Origin: Metridium senile
Taxonomy: Eukaryota; Cnidaria; Anthozoa; Actiniaria; Metridiidae
Direction of reading: 5' to 3'
NCBI GenBank assembly: GCA_949775045.1
Contig: OX459104.1
Location: 7,667,427-7,731,426 of the forward strand
Length of the DNA: 64,000 bases
In this document: one piece after another, positions 12,218 to 27,200 of the stretch
Position numbering within the stretch: position 1 is the stretch's first letter
How the letters are laid out: each line of letters begins with the position of its first letter
Notes under the pieces: model-generated
Databases searched by the model: none
What the model saw: the letters and a program-made list of their open reading frames with translations, nothing else
Told to the model about the DNA's origin: nothing
Translations under genes and position numbers: made by a program

Positions 12218-15200
12218 ATGGAGTCAAACGATCGTTTCCAAAATCTCACTCTAAACGATGATGGTGTCAATGTTGTTTTCCATAATGGTCTTACTCCTTT
12301 AATGGACGCTATACTCGATAGTGACAATGAACGTTCATTGAGACTAATTGTTGGTGGTGCGGATGTAAATATATCTGATAATCATGGAAAAACTGCTTTA
12401 ATGTTAGCAGCCGAACATAACAACAAAGATATCGTAAAACTGTTGATAGAAAAGGGTGCAGGAATCAATGTATCTGATGAAGATGGATGGACTGCTTTAA
12501 TGTTTGCAGCCGAACACAGCAACAACGAAATCTCAAAACTGTTAATAGAAAAGGGTGCAGAAATCAATGTATCTGATACTTCTGGCCAGACTGCTTTAAT
12601 GTTTGCAGCCGAACATAACAACAAAGAGATCGCAAAACTGTTGATAGAAAAGGGTGCAGAAATCAATGTATCTTATGAAGATGGATGGACAGCTTTAATG
12701 TTTGCAGCCGTAAACAACAACGAACAGATTGCAAAACTGTTGATAAAAAAGGGTGCAGAAATCAATGTATCTGATGAAGATGGAAAGACTGCTTTAATGT
12801 TTGCAGCCGTAAACAACAACGAAAAGATCGCAAAACTGTTGGTAAAAAAGGGTGCACAAATCAATGTATCTGATGAAGATGGACGGACTGCTTTAATGGT
12901 TGCATCCGAACACAGCAACAACGAAATCTCAAAACTGTTAATAGAAAAGGGTGCAGAAATCAATGTATCTGATACTTCTGGCCAGACTCCTTTAATGTTT
13001 GCAGCCGAACATAACAACAAAAAGATCGCAAAACTGTTGATAGAAAAGGGTGCAGGAATCAATGTATCTGATGAAGATGGATGGACTGCTTTAATGTTTG
13101 CAGCCGAACACAGCAACAACGAAATCTCAAAACTGTTAATAGAAAAGGGTGCAGAAATCAATGTATCTGATACTTCTGGCCAGACTGCTTTAATGTTTGC
13201 AGCCGAACATAACAACAAAGAGATCGCAAAACTGTTGATAGAAAAAGGTGCAGAAATCAATGTATCTGATGAAGATGGATGGACAGCTTTAATGTTTGCA
13301 GCCGTAAACAACAACGAACAGATCGCAAAACTGTTTATAAAAAAGGGTGCAGAAATCAATGTATCTGATGAAGATGGAAAGACTGCTTTAATGTTTGCAG
13401 CCGAACACAGCAACAACGAAATCTCAAAACTGTTAATAGAAAAGGGTGCAGAAATCAATGTATCTGATACTTCTGGCCAGACTGCTTTAATGTTTGCAGC
13501 CGAACATAACAACAAAGAGATCGCAAAACTGTTGATAGAAAAAGGTGCAGAAATCAATGTATCTGATGAAGATGGATGGACAGCTTTAATGTTTGCAGCC
13601 GTAAACAACAACGAACAGATCGCAAAACTGTTTATAAAAAAGGGTGCAGAAATCAATGTATCTGATGAAGATGGAAAGACTGCTTTAATGTTTGCAGCCG
13701 AACATAACAACAAAGAGATCGCAAAACTGTTGATAGAAAAGGGTGCAGAAATCAATGTATCTGATGAAGATGGATGGACAGCTTTAATGGTTGCATCCGA
13801 ACACAGCAACAACGAAATCTCAAAACTGTTAATAGAAAAGGGTGCAGAAATCAATGTATCTGATACTTCTGGCCAGACTGCTTTAATGTTTGCAGCCGAA
13901 CATAACAACAAAGAGATCGCAAAACTGTTGATAGAAAAAGGTGCAGAAATCAATGTATCTGATGAAGATGGATGGACAGCTTTAATGTTTGCAGCCGTAA
14001 ACAACAACGAACAGATCGCAAAACTGTTTATAAAAAAGGGTGCAGAAATCAATGTATCTGATGAAGATGGAAAGACTGCTTTAATGTTTGCAGCCGAACA
14101 TAACAACAAAGAGATCGCAAAACTGTTGATAGAAAAGGGTGCAGAAATCAATGTATCTGATGAAGATGGATGGACAGCTTTAATGGTTGCATCCGAACAC
14201 AGCAACAACGAAATCTCAAAACTGTTAATAGAAAAGGGTGCAGAAATCAATGTATCTGATACTTCTGGCCAGACTGCTTTAATGTTTGCAGCCGAACATA
14301 ACAACAAAGAGATCGCAAAACTGTTGATAGAAAAAGGTGCAGAAATCAATGTATCTGATGAAGATGGATGGACAGCTTTAATGTTTGCAGCCGTAAACAA
14401 CAACGAACAGATCGCAAAACTGTTTATAAAAAAGGGTGCAGAAATCAATGTATCTGATGAAGATGGAAAGACTGCTTTAATGTTTGCAGCCGAACATAAC
14501 AACAAAGAGATCGCAAAACTGTTGATAGAAAAGGGTGCAGAAATCAATGTATCTGATGAAGATGGATGGACAGCTTTAATGGTTGCATCCGAACACAGCA
14601 ACAACGAAATCTCAAAACTGTTAATAGAAAAGGGTGCAGAAATCAATGTATCTGATACTTTTGACCAGACTGCTTTAATGTTTGCAGCCGAACATAACAA
14701 CAAAAAGATCGCAAAACTGTTGATAGAAAAGGGTGCAGAAATCAATGTATCTGATACTTCTGGCCAGACTCCTTTAATGTTTGCAGCCGTAAACAACAAC
14801 GAAGAGATCGCAAAACTGTTGATAGAAAAGGGTGCAGAAATCAATGTATCTGATATTCATGGAAAGACTGCTTTAATGTTTGCAGCCGTAAACAACAACA
14901 AAGAAATCTCAAAACTGTTAATAGAAAAGGGTGCAGAAATCAATGTATCTGATACTTCTGGCCAGACTCCTTTAATGTTTGCAGCCGTAAACAACAACGA
15001 ACAGATCGCAAAACTGTTGATAGAAAAGGGTGCAGCAATCAATGTATCTGATATTCATGGAAAGACTGCTTTAATGTTTGCAGCCGTAAACAACAACAAA
15101 GAGATCGCAAAACTGTTGATAGAAAAGGGTGTAGAAATCAATGTATCTGATACTTCTGGCCAGACTCCTTTAATGTTTGCAGCCGAACATAACAACAAAA

Positions 15201-18200
15201 AGATCGCAAAACTGTTGATAGAAAAAGGTGCAGAAATCAATGTATTTAATGAATATGGACGGACTGCTTTAATGGTTGCATCCGAACACAGCAACAAAGA
15301 AATATCAAAACTGTTAATAGAAAAGGGTGCAGAAATCAATGTATCTGATACTTCTGGCCAGACTCCTTTAATGTTTGCAGCCGAACAAACCCAACAAGAG
15401 ATCGCAAAACTGTTGATAGAAAAGGGTGCAGAAATCAATGTATCTGATATTCATGGAAAGACTACTTTAATGGTTGCATCCGAACACAGCAACAACGAAA
15501 TCTCAAAACTGTTAATAGAAAAGGGTGTAGAAATCAATGTATCTGATACTTCTGGCCAGACTCCTTTAATGTTTGCAGCCGAACATAACAACAAAAAGAT
15601 CGCAAAACTGTTGATAGAAAAAGGTGCAGAAATCAATGTATTTAATGAATATGGACGGACTGCTTTAATGGTTGCATCCAAACAAGGCAACAAAGAAATC
15701 TCAAAACTGTTAATAGAAAAGTGTGCAGAAATCAATGTATCTGATACTTCTGGCCAGACTGCTTTAATGTTTGCAGCCGAACATAACAACAAAGAGATCG
15801 TAAAACTGTTGATAGAAAAGGGTGCAGAAATCAATGTATCTGATACTTCTGGCCAGACTCCTTTAATGTTTGCAGCCGAACATAACAACGAAGAGATCGC
15901 AAAACTGTTAATAGAAAAGGGTGCAGAAATCAATGTATCTGATACTTCTGGCCAGACTCCTTTAATGTTTGCATCCGTAAAAACCGACGAAGATATCGCA
16001 AAACTGTTGATAGAAAAGGGTGCAGAAATCAATGTATCTGATACTTCTGGCCAGACTCCTTTAATGTTTGCAGCCGAACATAACAACAAAGAGATCGCAA
16101 AACTGTTGATAGAAAAGGGTGCAGAAATCAATGTATCTGATACTTCTGGCCAGACTCCTTTAATGTTTGCAGCCGAACATAACAACGAAGAGATCGCAAA
16201 ACTGTTGATAAAAAAGGGTGCAGAAATCAATGTATCTAATGAAGATGGATGGACTGCTTTAATGTTTGCAGCCGAACATAACAACGAAGAGATCGCAAAA
16301 CTGTTGATAGAAAAGGGTGCAGAAATCAATGTATCTGATGAAGATGGATGGACTGCTTTAATGTTTGCAGCCGTAAACAACAACGAACAGATCGCAAAAC
16401 TGTTGATAAAAAAGGGCGCAGAAATCAATGTATCTGATGAAGATGGAAAGACTGCTTTAATGTTTGCAGCCGTAAACGACAACGAACAGATCACAAAGCT
16501 GTTGATAGAAAAGGGTGCAGAAATCAATGTATCTGATAAGTTTGGCCACACTGCTTTAATGTTTGCAACCGAACATAACCACGAAGAGATCGCAAAACTG
16601 TTGATAGAAAAGGGTGCAGAAATCAATGTATCTAATGAATATGGACGGACTGCTTTAATGTTTGCAACCGAACACAGCAACAAAGAGATCGCAAAACTGT
16701 TAATAGAAAAGGGTGCAGAAATCAATGTATCTGATACTTCTGGCCGGACTGCTTTAATGTTTGCAGCCGAACATAACAACAAAGAGATCGCAAAACTGTT
16801 GATAGAAAAGGGTGCAGAAATCAATGTATCTTATGAAGATGGATGGACAGCTTTAATGTTTGCAGCCGTAAACAACAACGAACAGATTGCAAAACTGTTG
16901 ATAAAAAAGGGTGCAGAAATCAATGTATCTGATGAAGATGGAAAGACTGCTTTAATGTTTGCAGCCGTAAACAACAACGAAAAGATCGCAAAACTGTTGG
17001 TAAAAAAGGGTGCACAAATCAATGTATCTGATGAAGATGGACGGACTGCTTTAATGGTTGCATCCGAACACAGCAACAACGAAATCTCAAAACTGTTAAT
17101 AGAAAAGGGTGCAGAAATCAATGTATCTGATACTTCTGGCCAGACTCCTTTAATGTTTGCAGCCGAACATAACAACAAAAAGATCGCAAAACTGTTGATA
17201 GAAAAGGGTGCAGGAATCAATGTATCTGATGAAGATGGATGGACTGCTTTAATGTTTGCAGCCGAACACAGCAACAACGAAATCTCAAAACTGTTAATAG
17301 AAAAGGGTGCAGAAATCAATGTATCTGATACTTCTGGCCAGACTGCTTTAATGTTTGCAGCCGAACATAACAACAAAGAGATCGCAAAACTGTTGATAGA
17401 AAAAGGTGCAGAAATCAATGTATCTGATGAAGATGGATGGACAGCTTTAATGTTTGCAGCCGTAAACAACAACGAACAGATCGCAAAACTGTTTATAAAA
17501 AAGGGTGCAGAAATCAATGTATCTGATGAAGATGGAAAGACTGCTTTAATGTTTGCAGCCGAACACAGCAACAACGAAATCTCAAAACTGTTAATAGAAA
17601 AGGGTGCAGAAATCAATGTATCTGATACTTCTGGCCAGACTGCTTTAATGTTTGCAGCCGAACATAACAACAAAGAGATCGCAAAACTGTTGATAGAAAA
17701 AGGTGCAGAAATCAATGTATCTGATGAAGATGGATGGACAGCTTTAATGTTTGCAGCCGTAAACAACAACGAACAGATCGCAAAACTGTTTATAAAAAAG
17801 GGTGCAGAAATCAATGTATCTGATGAAGATGGAAAGACTGCTTTAATGTTTGCAGCCGAACATAACAACAAAGAGATCGCAAAACTGTTGATAGAAAAGG
17901 GTGCAGAAATCAATGTATCTGATGAAGATGGATGGACAGCTTTAATGGTTGCATCCGAACACAGCAACAACGAAATCTCAAAACTGTTAATAGAAAAGGG
18001 TGCAGAAATCAATGTATCTGATACTTCTGGCCAGACTGCTTTAATGTTTGCAGCCGAACATAACAACAAAGAGATCGCAAAACTGTTGATAGAAAAAGGT
18101 GCAGAAATCAATGTATCTGATGAAGATGGATGGACAGCTTTAATGTTTGCAGCCGTAAACAACAACGAACAGATCGCAAAACTGTTTATAAAAAAGGGTG

Positions 18201-21200
18201 CAGAAATCAATGTATCTGATGAAGATGGAAAGACTGCTTTAATGTTTGCAGCCGAACATAACAACAAAGAGATCGCAAAACTGTTGATAGAAAAGGGTGC
18301 AGAAATCAATGTATCTGATGAAGATGGATGGACAGCTTTAATGGTTGCATCCGAACACAGCAACAACGAAATCTCAAAACTGTTAATAGAAAAGGGTGCA
18401 GAAATCAATGTATCTGATACTTCTGGCCAGACTGCTTTAATGTTTGCAGCCGAACATAACAACAAAGAGATCGCAAAACTGTTGATAGAAAAAGGTGCAG
18501 AAATCAATGTATCTGATGAAGATGGATGGACAGCTTTAATGTTTGCAGCCGTAAACAACAACGAACAGATCGCAAAACTGTTTATAAAAAAGGGTGCAGA
18601 AATCAATGTATCTGATGAAGATGGAAAGACTGCTTTAATGTTTGCAGCCGAACATAACAACAAAGAGATCGCAAAACTGTTGATAGAAAAGGGTGCAGAA
18701 ATCAATGTATCTGATGAAGATGGATGGACAGCTTTAATGGTTGCATCCGAACACAGCAACAACGAAATCTCAAAACTGTTAATAGAAAAGGGTGCAGAAA
18801 TCAATGTATCTGATACTTTTGACCAGACTGCTTTAATGTTTGCAGCCGAACATAACAACAAAGAGATCGCAAAACTGTTGATAGAAAAAGGTGCAGAAAT
18901 CAATGTATCTGATGAAGATGGATGGACAGCTTTAATGTTTGCAGCCGTAAACAACAACGAACAGATCGCAAAACTGTTTATAAAAAAGGGTGCAGAAATC
19001 AATGTATCTGATGAAGATGGAAAGACTGCTTTAATGTTTGCAGCCGAACATAACAACAAAGAGATCGCAAAACTGTTGATAGAAAAGGGTGCAGAAATCA
19101 ATGTATCTGATGAAGATGGATGGACAGCTTTAATGGTTGCATCCGAACACAGCAACAACGAAATCTCAAAACTGTTAATAGAAAAGGGTGCAGAAATCAA
19201 TGTATCTGATACTTTTGACCAGACTGCTTTAATGTTTGCAGCCGAACATAACAACAAAAAGATCGCAAAACTGTTGATAGAAAAGGGTGCAGAAATCAAT
19301 GTATCTGATACTTCTGGCCAGACTCCTTTAATGTTTGCAGCCGTAAACAACAACGAAGAGATCGCAAAACTGTTGATAGAAAAGGGTGCAGAAATCAATG
19401 TATCTGATATTCATGGAAAGACTGCTTTAATGTTTGCAGCCGTAAACAACAACAAAGAAATCTCAAAACTGTTAATAGAAAAGGGTGCAGAAATCAATGT
19501 ATCTGATACTTCTGGCCAGACTCCTTTAATGTTTGCAGCCGTAAACAACAACGAACAGATCGCAAAACTGTTGATAGAAAAGGGTGCAGCAATCAATGTA
19601 TCTGATATTCATGGAAAGACTGCTTTAATGTTTGCAGCCGTAAACAACAACAAAGAGATCGCAAAACTGTTGATAGAAAAGGGTGTAGAAATCAATGTAT
19701 CTGATACTTCTGGCCAGACTCCTTTAATGTTTGCAGCCGAACATAACAACAAAAAGATCGCAAAACTGTTGATAGAAAAAGGTGCAGAAATCAATGTATT
19801 TAATGAATATGGACGGACTGCTTTAATGGTTGCATCCGAACACAGCAACAAAGAAATATCAAAACTGTTAATAGAAAAGGGTGCAGAAATCAATGTATCT
19901 GATACTTCTGGCCAGACTCCTTTAATGTTTGCAGCCGAACAAACCCAACAAGAGATCGCAAAACTGTTGATAGAAAAGGGTGCAGAAATCAATGTATCTG
20001 ATATTCATGGAAAGACTACTTTAATGGTTGCATCCGAACACAGCAACAACGAAATCTCAAAACTGTTAATAGAAAAGGGTGTAGAAATCAATGTATCTGA
20101 TACTTCTGGCCAGACTCCTTTAATGTTTGCAGCCGAACATAACAACAAAAAGATCGCAAAACTGTTGATAGAAAAAGGTGCAGAAATCAATGTATTTAAT
20201 GAATATGGACGGACTGCTTTAATGGTTGCATCCAAACAAGGCAACAAAGAAATCTCAAAACTGTTAATAGAAAAGTGTGCAGAAATCAATGTATCTGATA
20301 CTTCTGGCCAGACTGCTTTAATGTTTGCAGCCGAACATAACAACAAAGAGATCGTAAAACTGTTGATAGAAAAGGGTGCAGAAATCAATGTATCTGATAC
20401 TTCTGGCCAGACTCCTTTAATGTTTGCAGCCGAACATAACAACGAAGAGATCGCAAAACTGTTAATAGAAAAGGGTGCAGAAATCAATGTATCTGATACT
20501 TCTGGCCAGACTCCTTTAATGTTTGCATCCGTAAAAACCGACGAAGATATCGCAAAACTGTTGATAGAAAAGGGTGCAGAAATCAATGTATCTGATACTT
20601 CTGGCCAGACTCCTTTAATGTTTGCAGCCGAACATAACAACAAAGAGATCGCAAAACTGTTGATAGAAAAGGGTGCAGAAATCAATGTATCTGATACTTC
20701 TGGCCAGACTCCTTTAATGTTTGCAGCCGAACATAACAACGAAGAGATCGCAAAACTGTTGATAAAAAAGGGTGCAGAAATCAATGTATCTAATGAAGAT
20801 GGATGGACTGCTTTAATGTTTGCAGCCGAACATAACAACGAAGAGATCGCAAAACTGTTGATAGAAAAGGGTGCAGAAATCAATGTATCTGATGAAGATG
20901 GATGGACTGCTTTAATGTTTGCAGCCGTAAACAACAACGAACAGATCGCAAAACTGTTGATAAAAAAGGGCGCAGAAATCAATGTATCTGATGAAGATGG
21001 AAAGACTGCTTTAATGTTTGCAGCCGTAAACGACAACGAACAGATCACAAAGCTGTTGATAGAAAAGGGTGCAGAAATCAATGTATCTGATAAGTTTGGC
21101 CACACTGCTTTAATGTTTGCAACCGAACATAACCACGAAGAGATCGCAAAACTGTTGATAGAAAAGGGTGCAGAAATCAATGTATCTAATGAATATGGAC

Positions 21201-24200
21201 GGACTGCTTTAATGTTTGCAACCGAACACAGCAACAAAGAGATCGCAAAACTGTTAATAGAAAAGGGTGCAGAAATCAATGTATCTGATACTTCTGGCCG
21301 GACTGCTTTAATGTTTGCAGCCGTAAACGACAACGAACAGATCTCAAAACTGTTGATAGAAAAGGGTGCAGAAATCAATGTATCTGATATTCATGGAAAC
21401 ACTGCTCTAATGTTTGCAGCCGTAAACAACAACGAACAGATCGCAAAACTGTTGATAGAAAAGGGTGCAGAAATCAATGTATCTGATACTTCTGGACAGA
21501 CTCTTTTAATGTTTGCAGCCGAACATAACAACAAAAAGATCGCAAAACTGTTGATAGAAAAGGGTGCAGAAATCAATGTATCTAATGAATATGGACGGAC
21601 TGCTTTAATGGTTGCATCCGAACACAGCAACAAAGAAATCTCAAAACTGTTAATAGAAAAGGGTGCAGAAATCAATGTATCTGATAAATCTGGCCAGACT
21701 CCTTTAATGTTTGCAGCCGTAAAAACCGACGAAGATATCGCAAAACTGTTGATAGAAAAGGGTGCAGAAATCAATGTATCTAATGAATATGGCCAGACTC
21801 CTTTAATGTTTGCAGCCGAACATAACAACGAAGAGATCGCAAAACTGTTGATAGAAAAGGGTGCAGAAATCAATGTATCTAATGAATATGGCCAGACTCC
21901 TTTAATGTTTGCAGCCGAACATAACAACGAAGAGATCGCAAAACTGTTGATAGAAAAGGGTGCAGAAATCAATGTATCTAATGAAGATGGATGGACTGCT
22001 TTAATGTTTGCAGCCGAACATAACAACAAAGAGATCGCAAAACTGTTGATAGAAAAGGGTGCAGAAATCAATGTATCTGATACTTCTGGCCAGACTCCTT
22101 TAATGTTTGCAGCCGAACATAACAACGAAGAGATCGCAAAACTGTTAATAGAAAAGGGTGCAGAAATCAATGTATCTGATACTTCTGGCCAGACTCCTTT
22201 AATGTTTGCAGCCGTAAAAACCGACGAAGATATCGCAAAACCGTTGATAGAAAAGGGTGCAGAAATCAATGTATCTGATACTTATGGCCAGACTCCTTTA
22301 ATGTTTGCAGCCGAACATAACAACAAAGAGATCGCAAAACTGTTGATAGAAAAGGGTGCAGAAATCAATGTATCTGATACTTCTGGCCAGACTCCTTTAA
22401 TGTTTGCAGCCGAACATAACAACGAAGAGATCGCAAAACTGTTGATAAAAAAGGGTGCAGAAATCAATGTATCTAATGAAGATGGATGGACTGCTTTAAT
22501 GTTTGCAGCCGAACATAACAACAAAGAGATCGCAAAACTGTTGATAGAAAAGGGTGCAGAAATCAATGTATCTAATGAAGATGGATGGACTGCTTTAATG
22601 TTTGCAGCCGTAATTAACAACGAACAGATCGCAAAACTGTTGATAAAAAAGGGCGCAGAAATCAATGTATCTGATGAAGATGGAAAGACTGCTTTAATGT
22701 TTGCAGCCGTAAACGACAACGAACAGATCACAAAACTGTTGATAGAAAAGGGTGCAGAAATCAATGTATCTGATATTCATGGAAAGACTGCTTTAATGTT
22801 TGCAGCCGTAAACAACAACAAAGAGATCGCAAAACTGTTAATTGAAAAGGGTGCACAAATCAATGTATCTGATGAAGATGGACGGACTGCTTTAATGGTT
22901 GCATCCGAACACAGCAACAACGAAGAGTTCGCAAAGCTGTTGATAGAAAAGGGTGCAGAAATCAATGTATCTGATATTGTTGGCCAGACTCCATTACTCT
23001 ATGCAACCAAACATAACAACGAAGAGATCGCAAAACTGTTGATTGAAAAGGATGCAGAAATCAATGTATCTGATAAGTTTGGCCACACTGCTTTAATGTT
23101 TGCAACCGAACATAACCACGAAGAGATCGCAAAACTGTTGATAGAAAAGGGTGCAGAAATCAATGTATCTAATGAATATGGACGGACTGCTTTAATGTTT
23201 GCAACCGAACACAGCAACAAAGAGATCGCAAAACTGTTTATAGAAAAGGGTGCAGAAATCAATGTATCTGATACTTCTGGCTTGACTGCTTTAATGTTTG
23301 CAGCCGTAAACGACAACGAACAGATCGCAAAACTGTTGATAGAAAAGGGTGCAGAAATCAATGTATCTGATATTCATGGAAAGACTGCTTTAATGTTTGC
23401 AGCCGTAAACAACAACGAACAGATCGCAAAACTGTTGATAGAAAAGGGTGCAGAAATCAATGTTACTGATACTTCTGGACAGACTCTTTTAATGTTTGCA
23501 GCCGAACATAACAACAAAAAGATCGCAAAACTGTTGATAGAAAAGGGTGCAGAAATCAATGTATCTAATGAATATGGACGGACTGCTTTAATGGTTGCAT
23601 CCGAACACAGCAACAAAGAAATCTCAAAACTGTTTATAGAAAAGGGTGCAGAAATCAATGTATCTGATACTTCTGGCCGGACTGCTTTAATGTTTGTAGC
23701 CGTAAACGACAACGAACAGATCGCAAAACTGTTAATAGAAAAGGGTGCAGAAATCAATGTATCTGATATTCATGGAAAGACTGCTTTAATGTTTGCAGCC
23801 GTAAACAACAACGAACAGATCGCAAAACTGTTGATAGAAAAGGGTGCAGAAATCAATGTATCTGATATTCATGGAAAGACTGCTTTAATGGTTGCAGACG
23901 AAAACAACAACAAAGATATCTCAAAACTGTTAATAGAAAAGGGTGCAGAAATCAATGTATCTGATGAAGATGGATGGACTATTTTAATGTTTGCAGCCAA
24001 AAACAACAACGAACAGATCGCAAAACTGTTGATAAAAAAGGGTGCAGAGGTCAATGTATTGAATCGATATGGACGGACTGCTTTAATGTTTGCAGCCGTA
24101 GAAACCGACGAAGATATCGCAAAACTGTTAATAGAAAAGGGTGCAGAAATCAATCTATTTGATCAATATGGACGGACTGCTTTAATGTTTGCAGCCGAAC

Positions 24201-27200
24201 ATAACAACGAACAGATCGCAAAACTGTTGATAGAAAAGGGTGCAGAAGTCAATCTAATTGATCAATATGGACGGACTGCTTTAATGTTTGCAGCCGTAAG
24301 CAACAACGAAGAGATCGCAAAACTGTTGATAGAACATGGTGCAGATATCAATGTATCTCATAATGATGGCCAGACTTCATTACTCTATGCAGCCAAACAT
24401 AACAACGAAGAGATCGCAAGGCTGGTGATTGAAAAGGGTGCAGAAATCAATGTATCTGATAATGATGGCCAGACTTCATTACTCTATGCAACCGAACATA
24501 ACAACGAAGAGTTCGCAAAGCTGTTGATAGAAAAGGGTGCAGAAATCAATGTATCTGATATTGTTGGCCAGACTCCATTACTCTATGCAACCAAACATAA
24601 CAACGAAGAGATCGCAAAACTGTTGATTGAAAAGGATGCAGAAATAAATGTATCCGATAAGTTTGGCCACACTGCTTTAATGTTTGCAGCCGAACATAAC
24701 AACCAAGAGATCGCAAAACTGTTGATAGAAAAGGGTGCAGAAATCAATGTATCTGATATTGTTGGCCAGACTCCATTACTCTATGCAACCAAACATAACA
24801 ACGAAGAGATCGCAAAACTGTTGACTGAAAAGGATGCAGAAATCAATGTATCCGATAATGATGGCCAGACTTCATTACTCTATGCAGCCAAACATAACAA
24901 CGAAGAGATCGCAAAACTGTTGATAGAAAAGGGTGCAAAAATCAATGTATCTGATAAGTTTGGCAAGACTGCTTTAATGTTTGCAGCCGAACATAACAAC
25001 CAAGAGATCGCAAAATTGTTGATAGAAAAGGGTGCTGATGGAAAATCTGCTTTGTTCCTGGCTGCTTTTAATAACAGTGAAGAAGTAGCACACTTATTGC
25101 TGAATTCGGGGATTGATGCCAACAGTGTAGACGAATATGGTCAAACGGCTTTGTTTGCTGCTGTAACAAGTGAACATGATGATCAGTCAACAGACTTATG
25201 TGACGAAATGGAGTGGATAGAAACCGAAGCCAATCAAATTATCAGCGATGATCAAACGAACTTTGATAGAAGACAGAGCAGCATAACTCGTGCATTGGTT
25301 CAAGCTTGTAATGATGTTAATATTAAAGATGGCAAAGGAAAAACGGCTTTGTTCTATGCAATCGAACACAATAAAGAAACGTTGGTACGCATACTTGTTG
25401 ATGCTGGTGCGGATGTTAACATAAAAGATACCAATGGACAAACTCCGTTATTTTATGCTGTCAAATATAGTAGTGATTCTATGGTGGGCTTTTTAATCGA
25501 TTCTAGCGCTGACGTCCATTCAAGAAACAGTAACCACGAAACCGCCCTGTTCAATGCTGTAAGGTACAACAATACGGAGGTGATCGAACTGTTAGTTGAT
25601 CACCATGACGCTGACGTAAATGCAAGAAACGTATTCGGCAAAACACCAATGTTTTATGCAATTACTTCAGAATTTGCAAAACAAACAGCTTGTCTACTTC
25701 TTGATAAAGGGGCAAAAATAAATGATACAGATAGATGTGATCTCAGCGTGCTGTCATTTTATATAGAACATCAATGTAATAACTTCACATTTGACAATTA
25801 TCAAATGGAAATACTTGATATATTCACAGACAATGGGATACCGAGGTGCAAAGTGTTCACTTCTACAATCAACATAATGTACAGTACATTTCCATGTTAT
25901 TTAAACAGCTTATTACAGCGTGATAGTCAAAAATATGCAACAAAATTATTAACAATTGCAAAAAGCTATGCCCACAATGATGAGCAAAAGAGATTGATTA
26001 AGATGTTGGAAAAGCATCTTACTTATGAACATCTAAAAGATAAGTTTCTAGAGTTGCTTGATGTCCTGATTCAGCTTGGTGCAAACCCAAACAGTGTTGA
26101 TACATACGGGAACACTGCACTTCATAATACCGTTCAAATTCCTTTCTTTCTCATTTCAGAAGAGTTCATAATGAAAATTGTGTTACAGCTAGAAAACCAC
26201 AGAGCGAGATTCGACATTGAAAATCACCAAGGTCAAACACCACTTATGTTTTTCCTGTCTTCTTGGCATCGTGATAACATCAACTGGCTTAACGTTAGTA
26301 CATTTAAGGCAGTTTGTAGAAATTTCCTGAAACGTGCCTCACCTATCCGACAAATCGCAACAAGAAGTGGAGAGTCCGTGTTCCATTTATTGATGAAACT
26401 CTTCCAAACAGTGCTTAGTATAGATGATATACAAAGGCGAGAGAGAGTTCTTAACGGAATGGTTGAGATTTTGAAACTATTCTGTCCACCAGACATTGTT
26501 AAAGGAGTAACGGTCAACAAGGCAGATGACGATTTGAAATCTCCTCTTCATCTTTGGGCTTCGCTTTCTCTTGCATCCAATGATGATTATGTCAACAGCA
26601 TATCAGGGGAATCAGGGGAATTAACCTTTGAAAAATTCATGAAAACTATTTTCAACATTCTTCTTGATTGTGGGGTGATGCTCAACGCAAGAGACAGCAA
26701 AGACCGAACACCTCTTCATTACTGCAGAACGTGGTGTGCCGTTAAGTGTTTAGTAAAAGCTGGCGCAAAGCGAAATGATGACGACTCGAGAGGAAGAACT
26801 CCTCTTTTAGCTGCTGCACACAAAAGTGTCTTCATGAGGAATACAGAACATTTCTTTTCCGATGTCACAGACGACCCTAAATCGTTTTTCACAAGATGTG
26901 TTAAGTTGGATCTTGATCTTTGGGCTTGTGATAAAGAAGGTGAATCTGTTTTAAGCTTGCTGTTGGCATCAGAAGCCTTTTTACTTGCTGAAGCTTTAGT
27001 CGAGGTTGCATGCGAATCCAATTCATCAGTTTTGGAGCAGCTTCTGACGGTTATTTGTCAAGATAAGTCAACACACACCTTCTGGAAGTGTCAGTTGGTT
27101 CAAACGATTTTAACATGCAGATCTATGCCGCTGAAGATCAATCTCAATCCAGCACTTCGAAGTTGCTGTCTTCTCATTACCAAGGAATTGCATGAGAAAG

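Larger units (their letters stand above)
12590..21301 (+). repeat. Tandem duplication inside the array: 42-repeat copy then 46-repeat copy
   Basis: About 12,590-16,747 (4,158 bp, 42 repeats) recurs head-to-tail as about 16,748-21,301 (4,554 bp, 46 repeats). The order of rare variants (SYEDGW, KKGAQ, EQTQQE, SKQGNKE, EKCAE, SVKTDE) is the same in both copies. Offsets are exactly 42x99 bp before, and 46x99 bp after, a four-repeat length difference. Confidence 0.9.
12266..25034 (+). repeat. Array of ~129 near-identical 99-bp ankyrin-coding repeats
   Basis: The phrase AATCAATGTATCTGAT recurs every 99 bp (for example 12463, 12562 and onward), each unit coding one 33-residue ankyrin repeat. Units share even synonymous codons and vary mainly in a few cassettes: loop DEDGW, DEDGK, DTSGQ, DIHGK, NEYGR; helix AAEHNN, AAVNNN, ASEHSN, AVKTDE. 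The last unit near 25,034 lacks about six residues where the array joins older, diverged ankyrins. Such uniformity implies recent expansion or ongoing homogenisation. Confidence 0.95.

Noticed and set aside
12266..25034. Regular repeat array resembling CRISPR or a bacterial ankyrin gene (Wolbachia-type contamination)
   Set aside because: The 99-bp units are coding ankyrins without spacers. The same frame carries a eukaryotic kinase-KEN module and the surroundings have introns, LINEs and animal genes.
12382..25122. Long minus-strand frames (up to 855 codons) across the ankyrin array
   Set aside because: They are antisense shadows of the 99-bp repeat: the repeat has no stop in that frame, so copies concatenate. 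Breaks occur wherever a repeat variant introduces a stop.
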